Below, in pieces: positions 25,501-37,938 of a DNA stretch of 64,000 nt. Below the pieces are notes generated by a model, which saw only the letters and a program-made list of their open reading frames with translations, did no database searches and was not told the DNA's origin. The translations under genes were made by a program, and so were the position numbers. The stretch is taken from contig NW_013171838.1 in NCBI RefSeq assembly GCF_000151665.1, positions 509,001 to 573,000 of the forward strand, read 5' to 3'. The DNA comes from Blastocystis hominis (taxonomy: Eukaryota > Sar > Bigyra > Opalinata > Blastocystidae). Numbering within the stretch: position 1 is the first letter of the stretch; each line of letters starts with the position of its first letter.

Positions 25501-28500
25501 ATCGTTTGTTCAGATCGATTTGCTTCATTCCGAGATTCAGGTCCAGAATAATATCCTTCACTCACATCAATCGGTGATCCACTTCCTTCAGGACAATATT
25601 TATCTACACTTCCACAATCATTTGCAGTTGCATTTGTAGATCCAGCTAAACAATAGTATCCAGCTTCACATAATCCTGAACATTCACTTGTAGTCAATCC
25701 TTCAGTTGATCCATAAGTACCAGCAGGACATTCATTCTTCACTCCATTCACACAATAACTGCCAATTGGACAAATCGTTTGTTCAGATCGATTTGATTCA
25801 TTGGATGATTCAGGTCCAGAATAATATCCTTCACTCACATCAATCGGTGATCCACTTCCTTCAGGACAATATTTATCTACACTTCCACAATCATTTGCAG
25901 TTGCATTTGTAGATCCAGGTGGACAATAGTATCCAGCTTCACATAATCCTGAACATTGTTCATTGCTCAATCCTTCAATCGATCCATAAGTACCAGCAGG
26001 ACATTCATTCTTCACTCCATTCACACAATAACTGCCAATTGGACAAATCGTTTGTTCAGATCGATTTGATTCATTGGATGATTCAGGTCCAGAATAATAT
26101 CCTTCACTCACATCAATCGGTGATCCACTTCCTTCAGGACAGTATTTATCTACACTTCCACAATCATTTGCAGTTGCATTTGTAGATCCAGCTAAACAAT
26201 AGTATCCAGCTTCACATAATCCTGAACATTCACTTGTAGTCAATCCTTCAGTTGATCCATAAGTACCAGCGGGACATTCATTCTTCACTCCGTTCGAGCA
26301 ATAACTGCCAATTGGACAAATCGTTTGTTCAGATCGATTTGATTCATTCTCAGTTTCAGGTCCAGAATAGTATCCTTCACTCACATCAATTGGTGATCCA
26401 CTTCCTTCAGGACAATATTTATCTACACTTCCACAATCATTTGCAGTTGCATTTGTAGATCCAGCTAAACAATAATATCCAGCTTCACATAATCCTGAAC
26501 ATTGCTCATTGCTCAATCCTTCACTTGATCCATAAGTACCAGCGGGACATTCATTCTTCACTCCGTTCGAGCAATAACTGCCAATTGGACAAATCGTTTG
26601 TTCAGATCGATTTGATTCATTGGATGATTCAGGTCCAGAATAATATCCTTCACTCACATCAATTGGTGATCCACTTCCTTCAGGACAATATTTATCTACA
26701 CTTCCACAATCATTTGCAGTTGAATTTGTAGATCCAGCTAAACAATAATATCCAGCTTCACATAATCCTGAACATTGCTCATTGCTCAATCCTTCAATTG
26801 ATCCATAAGTACCAGCGGGACATTCATTCTTCACTCCATTCACACAATAACTGCCAATTGGACAAATCGTTTGTTCAGATCGATTTGCTTCATTGGATGA
26901 TTCAGGTCCAGAATAATATCCTTCACTCACATCAATTGGTGATCCACTTCCTTCAGGACAATATTTATCTACACTTCCACAATCATTTGCAGTTGCATTT
27001 GTAGATCCAGCTAAACAATAATATCCAGCTTCACATAATCCTGAACATTGCTCATTGCTCAATCCTTCACTTGATCCATAAGTACCAGCGGGACATTCAT
27101 TCTTCACTCCGTTCGAGCAATAACTGCCAATTGGACAAATCGTTTGTTCAGATCGATTTGATTCATTGGATGATTCAGGTCCAGAATAATATCCTTCACT
27201 CACATCGATTGGTGATCCACTTCCTTCAGGACAGTATTTATCTACACTTCCACAATCATTTGCAGTTGCATTTGTAGATCCAGGTGGACAATAATATCCA
27301 GCTTCACATAATCCTGAACATTCACTTGTAGTCAATCCTTCAATCGATCCATAAGTACCAGCAGGACATTCATTCTTCACTCCATTCACACAATAACTGC
27401 CAATTGGACAAATCGTTTGTTCAGATCGATTTGATTCATTCTCAGATTCAGGTCCAGAATAATATCCTTCACTCACATCAATTGGTGATCCACTTCCTTC
27501 AGGACAATATTTATCTACACTTCCACAATCATTTGCAGTTGCATTTGTAGATCCAGGTGGACAATAGTATCCAGCTTCACATAATCCTGAACATTGTTCA
27601 TTGCTCAATCCTTCAATCGATCCATAAGTACCAGCAGGACATTCATTCTTCACTCCATTCACACAATAACTGCCAATTGGACAAATCGTTTGTTCAGATC
27701 GATTTGATTCATTCTCAGATTCAGGTCCAGAATAATATCCTTCACTCACATCAATCGGTGATCCACTTCCTTCAGGACAATATTTATCTACACTTCCACA
27801 ATCATTTGCAGTTGCATTTGTAGATCCAGCTAAACAATAGTATCCAGCTTCACATAATCCTGAACATTGTTCATTGCTCAATCCTTCAATCGATCCATAA
27901 GTACCAGCAGGACATTCATTCTTCACTCCGTTCACACAATAACTGCCAATTGGACAAATCGTTTGTTCAGATCGATTTGCTTCATTCTCAGATTCAGGTC
28001 CAGAATAATATCCTTCACTCACATCAATCGGTGATCCACTTCCTTCAGGACAGTATTTATCTACACTTCCACAATCATTTGCAGTTGCATTTGTAGATCC
28101 AGCTAAACAATAGTATCCAGCTTCACATAATCCTGAACATTGTTCATTGCTCAATCCTTCAATCGATCCATAAGTACCAGCAGGACATTCATTCTTCACT
28201 CCATTCACACAATAACTGCCAATTGGACAAATCGTTTGTTCAGATCGATTTGATTCATTGGATGATTCAGGTCCAGAATAATATCCTTCACTCCCATCAA
28301 TCGGTGATCCACTTCCTCGAGGACAATATTTATCAACACTTCCACATTCATTTGCAGTTCCATTTGTAGATCCAGCTAAACAATAGTATCCAGCTTCACA
28401 TAATCCTGAACATTGTTCATTGCTCAATCCTTCAATCGATCCATAAGTACCAGCAGGACATTCATTCTTCACTCCATTCACACAATAACTGCCAATTGGA

Positions 28501-31500
28501 CAAATCGTTTGTTCAGATCGATTTGCTTCATTCTCAGATTCAGGTCCAGAATAATATCCTTCACTCACATCAATCGGTGATCCACTTCCTTCAGGACAAT
28601 ATTTATCTACACTTCCACAATCATTTGCAGTTGCATTTGTAGATCCAGCTAAACAATAGTATCCAGCTTCACATAATCCTGAACATTGTTCATTGCTCAA
28701 TCCTTCAATCGATCCATAAGTACCAGCAGGACATTCATTCTTCACTCCGTTCACACAATAACTGCCAATTGGACAAATCGTTTGTTCAGATCGATTTGCT
28801 TCATTCTCAGATTCAGGTCCAGAATAATATCCTTCACTCACATCAATCGGTGATCCACTTCCTTCAGGACAATATTTATCTACACTTCCACAATCATTTG
28901 CAGTTGCATTTGTAGATCCAGCTAAACAATAGTATCCAGCTTCACATAATCCTGAACATTCACTTGTAGTCAATCCTTCAATCGATCCATAAGTACCAGC
29001 AGGACATTCATTCTTCACTCCATTCACACAATAACTGCCAATTGGACAAATCGTTTGTTCAGATCGATTTGATTCATTCCGAGATTCAGGTCCAGAATAA
29101 TATCCTTCACTCACATCAATTGGTGATCCACTTCCTTCAGGACAATATTTATCTACACTTCCACAATCATTTGCAGTTGCATTTGTAGATCCAGGTGGAC
29201 AATAGTATCCAGCTTCACATAATCCTGAACATTGTTCATTGCTCAATCCTTCAATCGATCCATAAGTACCAGCAGGACATTCATTCTTCACTCCATTCAC
29301 ACAATAACTGCCAATTGGACAAATCGTTTGTTCAGATCGATTTGATTCATTGGATGATTCAGGTCCAGAATAATATCCTTCACTCACATCAATCGGTGAT
29401 CCACTTCCTTCAGGACAATATTTATCTACACTTCCACAATCATTTGCAGTTGCATTTGTAGATCCAGGTGGACAATAGTATCCAGCTTCACATAATCCTG
29501 AACATTGTTCATTGCTCAATCCTTCAATCGATCCATAAGTACCAGCAGGACATTCATTCTTCACTCCATTCACACAATAACTGCCAATTGGACAAATCGT
29601 TTGTTCAGATCGATTTGATTCATTGGATGATTCAGGTCCAGAATAATATCCTTCACTCACATCAATCGGTGATCCACTTCCTTCAGGACAATATTTATCT
29701 ACACTTCCACAATCATTTGCAGTTGCATTTGTAGATCCAGGTGGACAATAGTATCCAGCTTCACATAATCCTGAACATTGTTCATTGCTCAATCCTTCAA
29801 TTCGATCCATAAGTACCAGCAGGACATTCATTCTTCAACTCCATTCACACCAATAACTGCCAATTGGACAAATCGTTTGTTCAGATCGATTTGCTTCATT
29901 CTCAGATTCAGGTCCAGAATAATATCCTTCACTCACATCGATTGGTGATCCACTTCCTTCAGGACAGTATTTATCTACACTTCCACAATCATTTGCAGTT
30001 GCATTTGTAGATCCAGCTAAACAATAGTATCCAGCTTCACATAATCCTGAACATTGTTCATTGCTCAATCCTTCAATCGATCCATAAGTACCAGCAGGAC
30101 ATTCATTCTTCACTCCATTCACACAATAACTGCCAATTGGACAAATCGTTTGTTCAGATCGATTTGATTCATTGGATGATTCAGGTCCAGAATAATATCC
30201 TTCACTCACATCAATCGGTGATCCACTTCCTTCAGGACAATATTTATCTACACTTCCACAATCATTTGCAGTTGCATTTGTAGATCCAGCTAAACAATAG
30301 TATCCAGCTTCACATAATCCTGAACATTGTTCATTGCTCAATCCTTCAATCGATCCATAAGTACCAGCAGGACATTCATTCTTCACTCCGTTCACACAAT
30401 AACTGCCAATTGGACAAATCGTTTGTTCAGATCGATTTGCTTCATTCTCAGATTCAGGTCCAGAATAATATCCTTCACTCACATCAATCGGTGATCCACT
30501 TCCTTCAGGACAGTATTTATCTACACTTCCACAATCATTTGCAGTTGCATTTGTAGATCCAGCTAAACAATAGTATCCAGCTTCACATAATCCTGAACAT
30601 TCACTTGTAGTCAATCCTTCAATCGATCCATAAGTACCAGCAGGACATTCATTCTTCACTCCATTCACACAATAACTGCCAATTGGACAAATCGTTTGTT
30701 CAGATCGATTTGATTCATTGGATGATTCAGGTCCAGAATAATATCCTTCACTCACATCAATCGGTGATCCACTTCCTTCAGGACAGTATTTATCTACACT
30801 TCCACAATCATTTGCAGTTGCATTTGTAGATCCAGGTGGACAATAGTATCCAGCTTCACATAATCCTGAACATTCACTTGTAGTCAATCCTTCAGTTGAT
30901 CCATAAGTACCAGCAGGACATTCATTCTTTACTCCGTTCACACAATAACTGCCAATTGGACAAATCGTTTGTTCAGATCGATTTGATTCATTGGATGATT
31001 CAGGTCCAGAATAATATCCTTCACTCACATCAATCGGTGATCCACTTCCTTCAGGACAATATTTATCTACACTTCCACAATCATTTGCAGTTGCATTTGT
31101 AGATCCAGCTAAACAATAGTATCCAGCTTCACATAATCCTGAACATTCACTTGTAGTCAATCCTTCAATCGATCCATAAGTACCAGCAGGACATTCATTC
31201 TTTACTCCATTCACACAATAACTGCCAATTGGACAAATCGTTTGTTCAGATCGATTTGATTCATTGGATGATTCAGGTCCAGAATAATATCCTTCACTCA
31301 CATCGATTGGTGATCCACTTCCTTCAGGACAGTATTTATCTACACTTCCACAATCATTTGCAGTTGCATTTGTAGATCCAGCTAAACAATAGTATCCAGC
31401 TTCACATAATCCTGAACATTCACTTGTAGTCAATCCTTCAATTGATCCATAAGTACCAGCAGGACATTCATTCTTTACTCCGTTCACACAATAACTGCCA

Positions 31501-32916
31501 ATTGGACAAATCGTTTGTTCAGATCGATTTGATTCATTCTCAGATTCAGGTCCAGAATAATATCCTTCACTCACATCGATTGGTGATCCACTTCCTTCAG
31601 GACAATACTTATTTACACTTCCACAATCATTTGCAGTTGCATTTGTAGATCCAGGTGGACAATAGTATCCAGCTTCACATAATCCTGAACATTGTTCATT
31701 GCTCAATCCTTCAGTTGATCCATAAGTACCAGCAGGACATTCATTCTTCACTCCATTCACACAATAACTGCCAATTGGACAAATCGTTTGTTCAGATCGA
31801 TTTGATTCATTCGATGATTCAGGTCCAGAATAATATCCTTCACTCACATCAATCGGTGATCCACTTCCTTCAGGACAGTATTTATCTACACTTCCACAAT
31901 CATTTGCAGTCGAATTTGTAGATCCAGGTGGACAATAATATCCAGCTTCACATAATCCTGAACATTCACTTGTAGTCAATCCTTCAATTGATCCATAAGT
32001 ACCCGCGGGACAAACATATTTGACACCTCCAGTGCAGTGGTGACCTGGCGGACATATTTCTATGCCTGTTCTTGTCATGACGTTACCGTTTTCGGGTGTG
32101 GTATAGTATCCTTCTGGTGCTAGCAGTGGAGTTGAAGATCCTTGAGGACAGTATTTATCGACAGCTCCACATCTATTCAGCACATAATTGATTGTTCCTT
32201 CAGGGCAATAAAATCCTGCCACACACAATCCAGAACACAGAGGCGTGCTTAGTCCCAAGGTGTTTCCATAGGTTCCGGCAGGACATATGTATTGTACATT
32301 GTTTTTACAGTAATTACCTCTTGGACAGCTAGTAACATCAACATGTATATTTTGACCAAATTGGTCAGTCTCTTCTACGAGCAGCTGCCCATCATTCATC
32401 TATATAACACATTTGTTTTTATTGATACTTGGTATTTTTGGCCACTTTTACAGAATTCATTTGTCGCATTACAAGGGTGGTCGTACATAGCATAGTCATC
32501 CATTCCTTCTTCTATATGTTATTCTATTCCATCAAATTTACTTTCACATAAGTAGCCATTCAAACATAGTGAGCATCTCATTGTGATACTGTCAATAACA
32601 TAGAAGTAGTAGTTAACAGGACATGGCTGACAAATATCATCAATACAGCTGCTTCCTATATTTCACTCATATTCTTCACAAATACCTGGTGGGCATAATA
32701 TCAATGTAGTTACACCCAGCTTCGTAGTATATTCGATAGGCTCGCCTATTTATCATTTGTGTTTTCATTCCTACTAAAACACTGCTCAGCAAGTCTACGA
32801 TTTTGAACGGTAGTCGTCGTGATTATTGATTGAGTAATATTCTCTTTCTCCACTATACTACCCTGTACATATGATAATTTCACTATTATTATTAAGAGAG
32901 CAAGCACAGATAGCAT
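10524..32916 (-). CDS. Giant modular surface protein: ephrin-receptor-like repeats, cadherin repeats, IPT/TIG domains, multi-pass membrane C-terminus
   Basis: One gene of about 7,350 codons. ATG at 32916 opens a signal peptide (MLSVLALLIIIVKLSYV). Then: a Cys-rich head; 34 units of about 91 residues of GCC2/GCC3 ephrin-receptor type (CPAGTYG...CSGLCEAGYYC; roughly residues 150-3250); about 20 cadherin repeats, most ending in DVNEPP or a variant (3260-5460); about 12 IPT/TIG domains (ITIYGSNFG, VYVSGLNLG; 5460-6760); a Cys-rich knot; eight or nine hydrophobic segments (from about 6870); and a charged cytoplasmic tail. Introns join all parts: 32746-32774, 32656-32685, 32512-32541, 32400-32428, 22979-23010, 22715-22746, 22464-22491, 22287-22315, 21894-21937 (AT-AC type), 21768-21797 and 21274-21303. 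Removing them leaves an exact multiple of three. Inferred role: adhesion or surface sensing. Three one-base insertions near 29.8 kb break the frame locally. Membrane and Cys-rich architecture of this kind is known from large protist surface proteins; the ligand is unknown. Confidence 0.88.
21894..21937 (-). other. U12-like AT-AC intron (44 bp) in the giant gene
   Basis: On the - strand the intron starts ATATCCTTT and ends TTTCTTAACTTCAC. Removing exactly these 44 bp fuses ...FVFVVD to VNEPP..., the canonical end of a cadherin repeat; unspliced, the frame hits a stop. No GT...AG pair here gives an open frame. The first nine bases match the U12-type 5' consensus exactly and TTTCTTAAC differs from the branch consensus TTCCTTAAC at one base. 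Confidence 0.8.
23060..32010 (-). repeat. Tandem array of 273-bp units (33 near-identical plus one divergent) encoding Cys-rich ephrin-receptor-like repeats
   Basis: Each 273-bp unit encodes 91 residues with ten or more Cys. The units differ at a few positions only: SNEQ or TTSE after EGL, LAG or PPG after YYC, and SNES, ENES, ENEA, RNEA or RNES before NRSEQ. The 5'-most unit (about 32010-32290) is divergent, and one internal unit (about 28270-28380) carries several private changes (CPRGS, NGTANECG). The mosaic of shared variants indicates unequal exchange or gene conversion, so copy number in the assembly is uncertain. Confidence 0.95.
29801..29851 (-). other. Cluster of three single-base insertions in the repeat array (net +3)
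   Basis: Against all sibling units there is an extra T at 29801/29802, an extra A at 29837/29838 and an extra C at 29850/29851. Each duplicates its neighbour base. Together they restore the frame but put a TGA between them on the - strand. An assembly or consensus error is the simplest reading. Confidence 0.85.
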
Positions 32917-33520
32917 TGTTGATACAAAAAATTAGATACTCAATAATTTTCCTTATGTCACATGTTTGAATTATTAACTTGTTTTGGGGATTATAGGCTA
33001 TTACGCGTTGATTTTATTGATTACTTACATAATTGTCTAAGATATTGTTCATGAATAAATTGCCTGTTGTGTATCTATGTAAAACTTAATATCTCTATGA
33101 TGCCAAATTTTGTTCCTTTTTTTGTCATTCCTTGAATACATATTTTTCACATTTTCTATCTCCATTTTTGTTACTCTAGTATCATACATAATAATGTTTT
33201 TGTAATTTGTTTTTGAGCATCTTGTTAATCATCTTTTCTAATACCTCTTTTTCATGGGAATTCTTGACTGCTATAAGCTGAATTATTCATAAAGTTCCGT
33301 TTTGTAAATGGTGAGACTCTGTTTTTCATAAAAGTGTCAAATTAGAAGGAGGTTTTAGTCTTTTCGTTTTATTCATATGCAACAACATTTTCTGTGCCAT
33401 TCACATTGGTCGCAGATAGGGTGCTATGTGCATAGAGGTTTTAAGAGTCTGATTAGTACGACATGCATAGTTTTTTGCGTATTGTATTTTTTGATAAGGT
33501 TTTGAAGTAGTTTGTTGTTT
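32917..33520. promoter_or_regulatory. AT-rich divergent intergenic region
   Basis: About 600 bp between the start of the giant gene (-) and the first supported exon of the next gene (+). It is AT-rich with T-runs. I find no protein-coding match, tRNA or clear promoter element. It may hold the 5' exon of the + strand gene and the promoters of both. Confidence 0.4.
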
Positions 33521-33523
33521 TCT

Positions 33524-36500
33524 AATGTTGCTTTACCTCCAGTCCTTGATGATGATCCTTATATTACTAGAGTTGATATTGAATTATTTTACTATTATTT
33601 TAGGGAACCCTAGAAGTCTATCAGTTTATCGTCAATGGTGAGTTATATGAGGCTGGAAAACTCTTAAAATGGATTTCGTTTGCCAGTGATACTATTTTTT
33701 CGGATGAAAGGCATGTAAGTTGTAATGTCTTCTGCTGTTTAGAACGATGTTATGTTGTATCGTAAGGCTGTGCTCATTCGTTTAAAATTTGTACTGGAAA
33801 GAGAAAGAGATAGTCCAAGCAATTCTTGGCTGACTCTTCATGATGCTTGTGAGACTCTTGATCTTTTGGACCATAAATTTGTTTATTTGGATTTTGGATT
33901 TGATTTCTAGGTTTATAGCAAAATGAGTTGTCTAATCGATGAAATCTTCTATCTGAAGGATATTGGAATGTTTCAACTGGCATTCATCAAGCAGAACGAT
34001 ATGCAGCACCGTCCCTACTTCGACTACGACATTTGGAAATCCATCATGTCCTCGTCTCTTTTCTCTTTTTTCCTTTATCTCCAGCTCTTCCTCCACCGAT
34101 AACCCCTATCTCTATTTACTCTGGGAGCAGGACTGGCTGTACCTTCTAGCCTACGAGCTCTTCCAGTCCTCTCTGGACCCATCCGATCGAATTTACGCTC
34201 AATTGGATCGCATGCTCGACACTTCCTGCGTCGCGCAGGCTCGCGACTCCCTGCTCCCCTACGTCGAACAATGCGGAAGGTACTCTCCGCATCGCTCGCT
34301 GAGTTGTTAGTGATTTCCACTGCTATCAATCCGCCTTGGAGCACGCCGAAGTGCTTTGGAAGGTTCCATTGGAACAATCCGAGGCGCAGCGACGCCGGTT
34401 CATGCTGCTTTCCGCGGTTAACGCGTCCTATTACGCGTTTCAGATGATTCCTCGCAGGGAACCCGCGAGAAAATCGTTCGCGGATGCGGCGTTTTACGCG
34501 TTTGTGCAGCTGTCGAACAACGTCGAGATTCAGTTCATGACCGTCATGTGTCTGTAGAACCGCGGGGATGGTGCGATGTAGATTCCTCTCCGCGCTGTTC
34601 TTCCTTTTTTTGCTGTCTCTCTCCGATCCGCCCAAAACCAAGCGATCCTCAAATCCGCCGGTCGTTTCGACGCTGAAGCGAATGAAAGGATTGGAGGATA
34701 AAACTCGCTCGGGTGAATCGAAGGGTTTGGAGAAAGAAACTCGGAGTGCTGAGAGCGCTGCGGACGTCGGGAAGAAAGGGAATCTGAAGAAGAAGAAGAA
34801 GAAAATGATGAGAGAAGGAAGGCGATTGGCTGCTTCGCCGCTGCGCGCAGAAGCTGAATCAACAGAACGTTCTGCTGCAGAGCCAGCAGCGAGGAGGAAA
34901 AGCGAGGAAGGCGTGGAGGCATCGAGGAATGAATCGAAGGCAGAGGAATCAGGGAATGAAGTGAATGAATGCGTGAAATTGGGTGGTGAAACGATGCGAA
35001 TGGTGAATGAATCGAAGCCTTTGAAGCCATTGAATGAATCCAAGCCTTTGAAGCCATTGAATGAATTAGTAAATGAAATGAATGAATCATTGAATGAATC
35101 ATTGAATGAATCATTGAATGAATCATTGAACAAATCCACTCACTCTCCGCCTGCTTCCAAGGCTTCCAAGGCCGGCAATCCATTGGATTCTCCCAAGGAT
35201 TCAAAGCCATCCACTCCGTCCTCTCCGTTCCCCACTTCTCCTCTTCTGCATTCCACTCAGAAGGGCGTTTCGGGCGTTTCGGGCGTTTCGTCGCCCCCTC
35301 TTTCCCCCGCGGAATCTTCCTTTTCCATTTCGGTTCCTTCCTCTTCCCCTCAGGTTTCCCCATTTCTCCGTTTCTCCATTCCTTCCACCAACTCCTGTCA
35401 ATCCACCCCCACCTCCCCCGCTTTTGCCCCCGATCCCCGCGGTTCCAACCCCCCTCCCTCCAAACGCGTCCAATCTTCCCCAGTTTCCCCGATTCTCCAA
35501 TCCAAACCCGCCAATCTCCCGATCGCCCCCCTCCCGCTCCTTCCATCTTCGCCGAAACTCCCTTCCCGCCAACCCTTAAAACGAAACGCCCCGCCAATTC
35601 GATCGAATTCGCCGGCTTCGCATCGCGATTCGCTCTCTCCTTCTTCCGAGCTTCGCTCCGTCGATCGCGGCAGTCAGCCCCCCTCCAATGAAACGCCCGC
35701 CATCCCGCGTGAAACGCCCGCCATCCCTCCCGCGCAAACTCCTATTTTTACCGCCGAAACTCCCTCCTTTTCGATGAAACGCCTCGCGGAGTTGCGAAAG
35801 GAGATTCGGTTCGCTGAGGAGCCGCTCGATGTTTCCTCCGATTCTTCATCGAATTCTTCATCGAATTCTTCGTCGAATTCTTCGTCGCCTTCTCCGAAAC
35901 CGAATCTCAGCACGTCGGAATCGTGGAAACAGAGAACCAGTTTGTTCAATCGCGTGGTGTTTGGCTGCGCGCTTTCGATGTCTCACGACGTCGATTCGGT
36001 GTTTCTCTGTTTGAATACGGTGCAGCGAATGGACCTGCGCGGCCTCTGCTCGCTTTCCTTCGGTTCCTCGCGGTTTGTGGGCTGGCCGATGCGGCGGAAC
36101 GGGGGCGTGTTTTCGTGCTCGCTGCGCGTGAAGGCGGAGAAGGATGTTTTCTTCGGAACGAACGTGGAGGAGGAGGCGTGGCTGTCCGCGTCCTCGCTGC
36201 CCTCGCTGTATTTCTTTGTGTTGCTGCATCGGCAGGGAGAGATGTCGGTGATTGAGACCTCCGCGTCGATGCTGATCGATTGGAAGCAGTTCGATGCGAC
36301 GCAAAACGCCACCGTCGTGTTGCCTGTGCATTTAATGAATGATTCGCTCGTCAATTTTTCGTTCAGGGGAACCGTTCTTTTGCAGTTTGTTCGGTTGCGA
36401 CCCAAATCAATGAATCAATCTTCTTTAACTTCTTCTACTTCTTCTTCTTTTTCCTCTTCCTCTTCTTCTCCTTTTCAGTCTTCCAATATCATCGCTTCTT

Positions 36501-36845
36501 TCTCTCCCAAATTAACGCCTCTCCACAATCCATCGGAGTCTGACTCCGTCCTCCCTCCAATCACCGCGAATCAATCCACTCAAAACTCCGGCTCCGCCCT
36601 TCCCGACCCTTCAACAACTCCTTCTTCCTTCTTCACGCCTCTTCCGGTCACCGATCCCTCCCTCGCCACCTTCCAAGTCTTCAATTCGGTCCCTACCGCG
36701 CTGGCCGTGCCGATGAACGTCGCATCCTCCACAGGAACGCTGTCGTACAGCCCGCAGTTCGTGATTTTGGAGAACGGGCAGTTGTGCTGGTGCATCTCGC
36801 CGCCCATCATGTGTCCTGGTTTTTCCTCCGTTGTTTCCGATCACT
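33524..36845 (+). CDS. Uncharacterised protein: helical N-terminal domain, Ser/Pro-rich low-complexity middle, C-terminal globular domain
   Basis: No family recognised. The exon ending NVALPPVLDDDPYITR (to 33571) splices over 33572-33603 to the body; further introns are 33715-33742, 33881-33910, 34054-34084, 34280-34310 and 34554-34581. From 33604 the exons sum to 3n+1. The N-terminal 330 residues look alpha-helical, then a hydrophobic stretch (FLSALFFLFLLSL), a Lys/Glu-rich and then Ser/Pro-rich segment with simple repeats (LNES, SNSS), and a folded region (about 35930-36410) followed by more Ser-rich sequence. The initiator ATG was not found, so the 5' end is incomplete. The frame stays open past TGTTTGTT at 36850. 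A cut after the T at 36845 (4 nt before the motif) plus poly(A) gives TAA; otherwise a TAG lies at 36887-36889. Confidence 0.6.
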
Positions 36846-36849
36846 CGAG

Positions 36850-36865
36850 TGTTTGTTCTCAAACA
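36850..36865. terminator. Bidirectional 3'-end palindrome between the 33.5-36.8 kb gene and the DHHC gene
   Basis: TGTTTGTT (+, 36850-36857) directly abuts CTCAAACA (TGTTTGAG on -, 36858-36865). The two convergent genes overlap tail to tail around this 16-bp element. Confidence 0.65.
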
Positions 36866-37881
36866 AAACAATCCAAGTCGCTCGTGTAGCGCGCCCAGCG
36901 CTGCCCCTCGGGGTCCAAAACATACTCCGCTAAGGATTCGAAGTGCGAGTAAGTCGGACGCGTGGGCAGCAGCCAACTCAACGAAAAACGCCCGTTCCCA
37001 CCGAAGACTTCGCTCAGATTGGTCGTGCGGCTGTGTCTGGACTCGATTTCCTTCAGACGGTCGATTTCTAGTCATTCAATGCAAGGATGGCAAATCGCAC
37101 TCGTGTCGCCCGTAATTACGGAGATGAGGGACTCGATAAAGAGAATGAGGCAGAAAATACCGAAGACAGCGGAGAAGAGGACAGAGATGACAACAGAAAC
37201 ACCCCGAACGATCACTGCAACCATGAATCACGTAGGAAAGTACCTACTGTTCTTTGCATCCGAATCGTCAATTCCGTGAGAAAGAGATATTATGGTACAG
37301 ATAAAGACTAAAATACAGAACACGAAGGTGTATATCAGAAATAGAAGGAAAAACTTCATGTTCAACATCCCCACGCAGTTATTGATCCAAGGACAGTGAT
37401 GGTCCATCTTTAGAATGCATCGATTACAAATCCTATGCGATAGAAACAGAAACAGACGGCAAACCTGCAATGATGTGACTTTCTTGGTTTGTATGCGTCA
37501 CAAATTCCGCATCGCTGAAGCAAATCACCGTCTCCTCCTGATATCGTAACAAAAGGATACGCATTGTGCGGAACAGCGCCTGGATTTGTGAACATACCTA
37601 AATTTGAGCCGACACTGTATGTCTACATCGGAAATGCAAATACACACACAGCAGATACAATATACAATCTGTAATCTTGAGAACGATCTGTAGAAACACA
37701 TTTTGTGACACGTCGGGAATAAACAACGTCTAGATAGGAAGTAAGTGAAACAATATACGAGCTGGGTGATTAGAGCAAACAGCAAAATCCCTTCAGCAAA
37801 CAGAGATGTTCCGATCCCCTCAATGTCTTTATTAAACCATACGGACGCCTTCTCGTGCGTCCCACAGTAGGTGACAGTCAT
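36859..37881 (-). CDS. DHHC-type protein S-palmitoyltransferase
   Basis: Up to 288 residues, four membrane segments. The DHHC Cys-rich domain is complete ([16 protein letters not shown], then [13 protein letters not shown]), preceded by the NPGAVP motif, followed by a TTxE-like GDTKID and a PaCCT-like NLSEVFGG...SLSWLLPT. Introns: 37730-37758, 37598-37626, 37433-37464, 37215-37247 and 37068-37100 (29-33 bp), giving an exact multiple of three. It transfers palmitate to protein cysteines, probably at Golgi or plasma membrane (family knowledge). The genomic TGA is at 36859-36861. A cut after TG at 36869, three bases before the TGTTTGAG half-motif, would make an earlier TGA, three codons upstream. 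It is divergent from the HisRS gene with 57 bp between start codons. Confidence 0.9.
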
Positions 37882-37938
37882 TTTGACTGTTTACTGAAAA
37901 TAGTGACTATTTCAGGATTCCTTTGGGAATAGTCAGAT
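37882..37938. promoter_or_regulatory. 57-bp shared promoter region (DHHC / HisRS)
   Basis: Entire space between two divergent start codons. No TATA-like element is evident; by position it must hold both promoters and 5' UTRs. Confidence 0.45.

Noticed and set aside
23249-31921. Many + strand open frames of 68-88 codons in the array
   Set aside because: They repeat every 273 bp as the complement of the Cys-rich repeat and have no independent support.
23060-32010. CRISPR array or satellite DNA
   Set aside because: Units are 273 bp, coding, contiguous without spacers, and part of a spliced gene.
34075-35139. 354-codon open frame on the - strand rich in Phe/Asn/Ser
   Set aside because: Antisense of simple-sequence coding (LNES/Glu-Ser-Lys repeats) in the + gene, which has consistent introns and a 3' motif.
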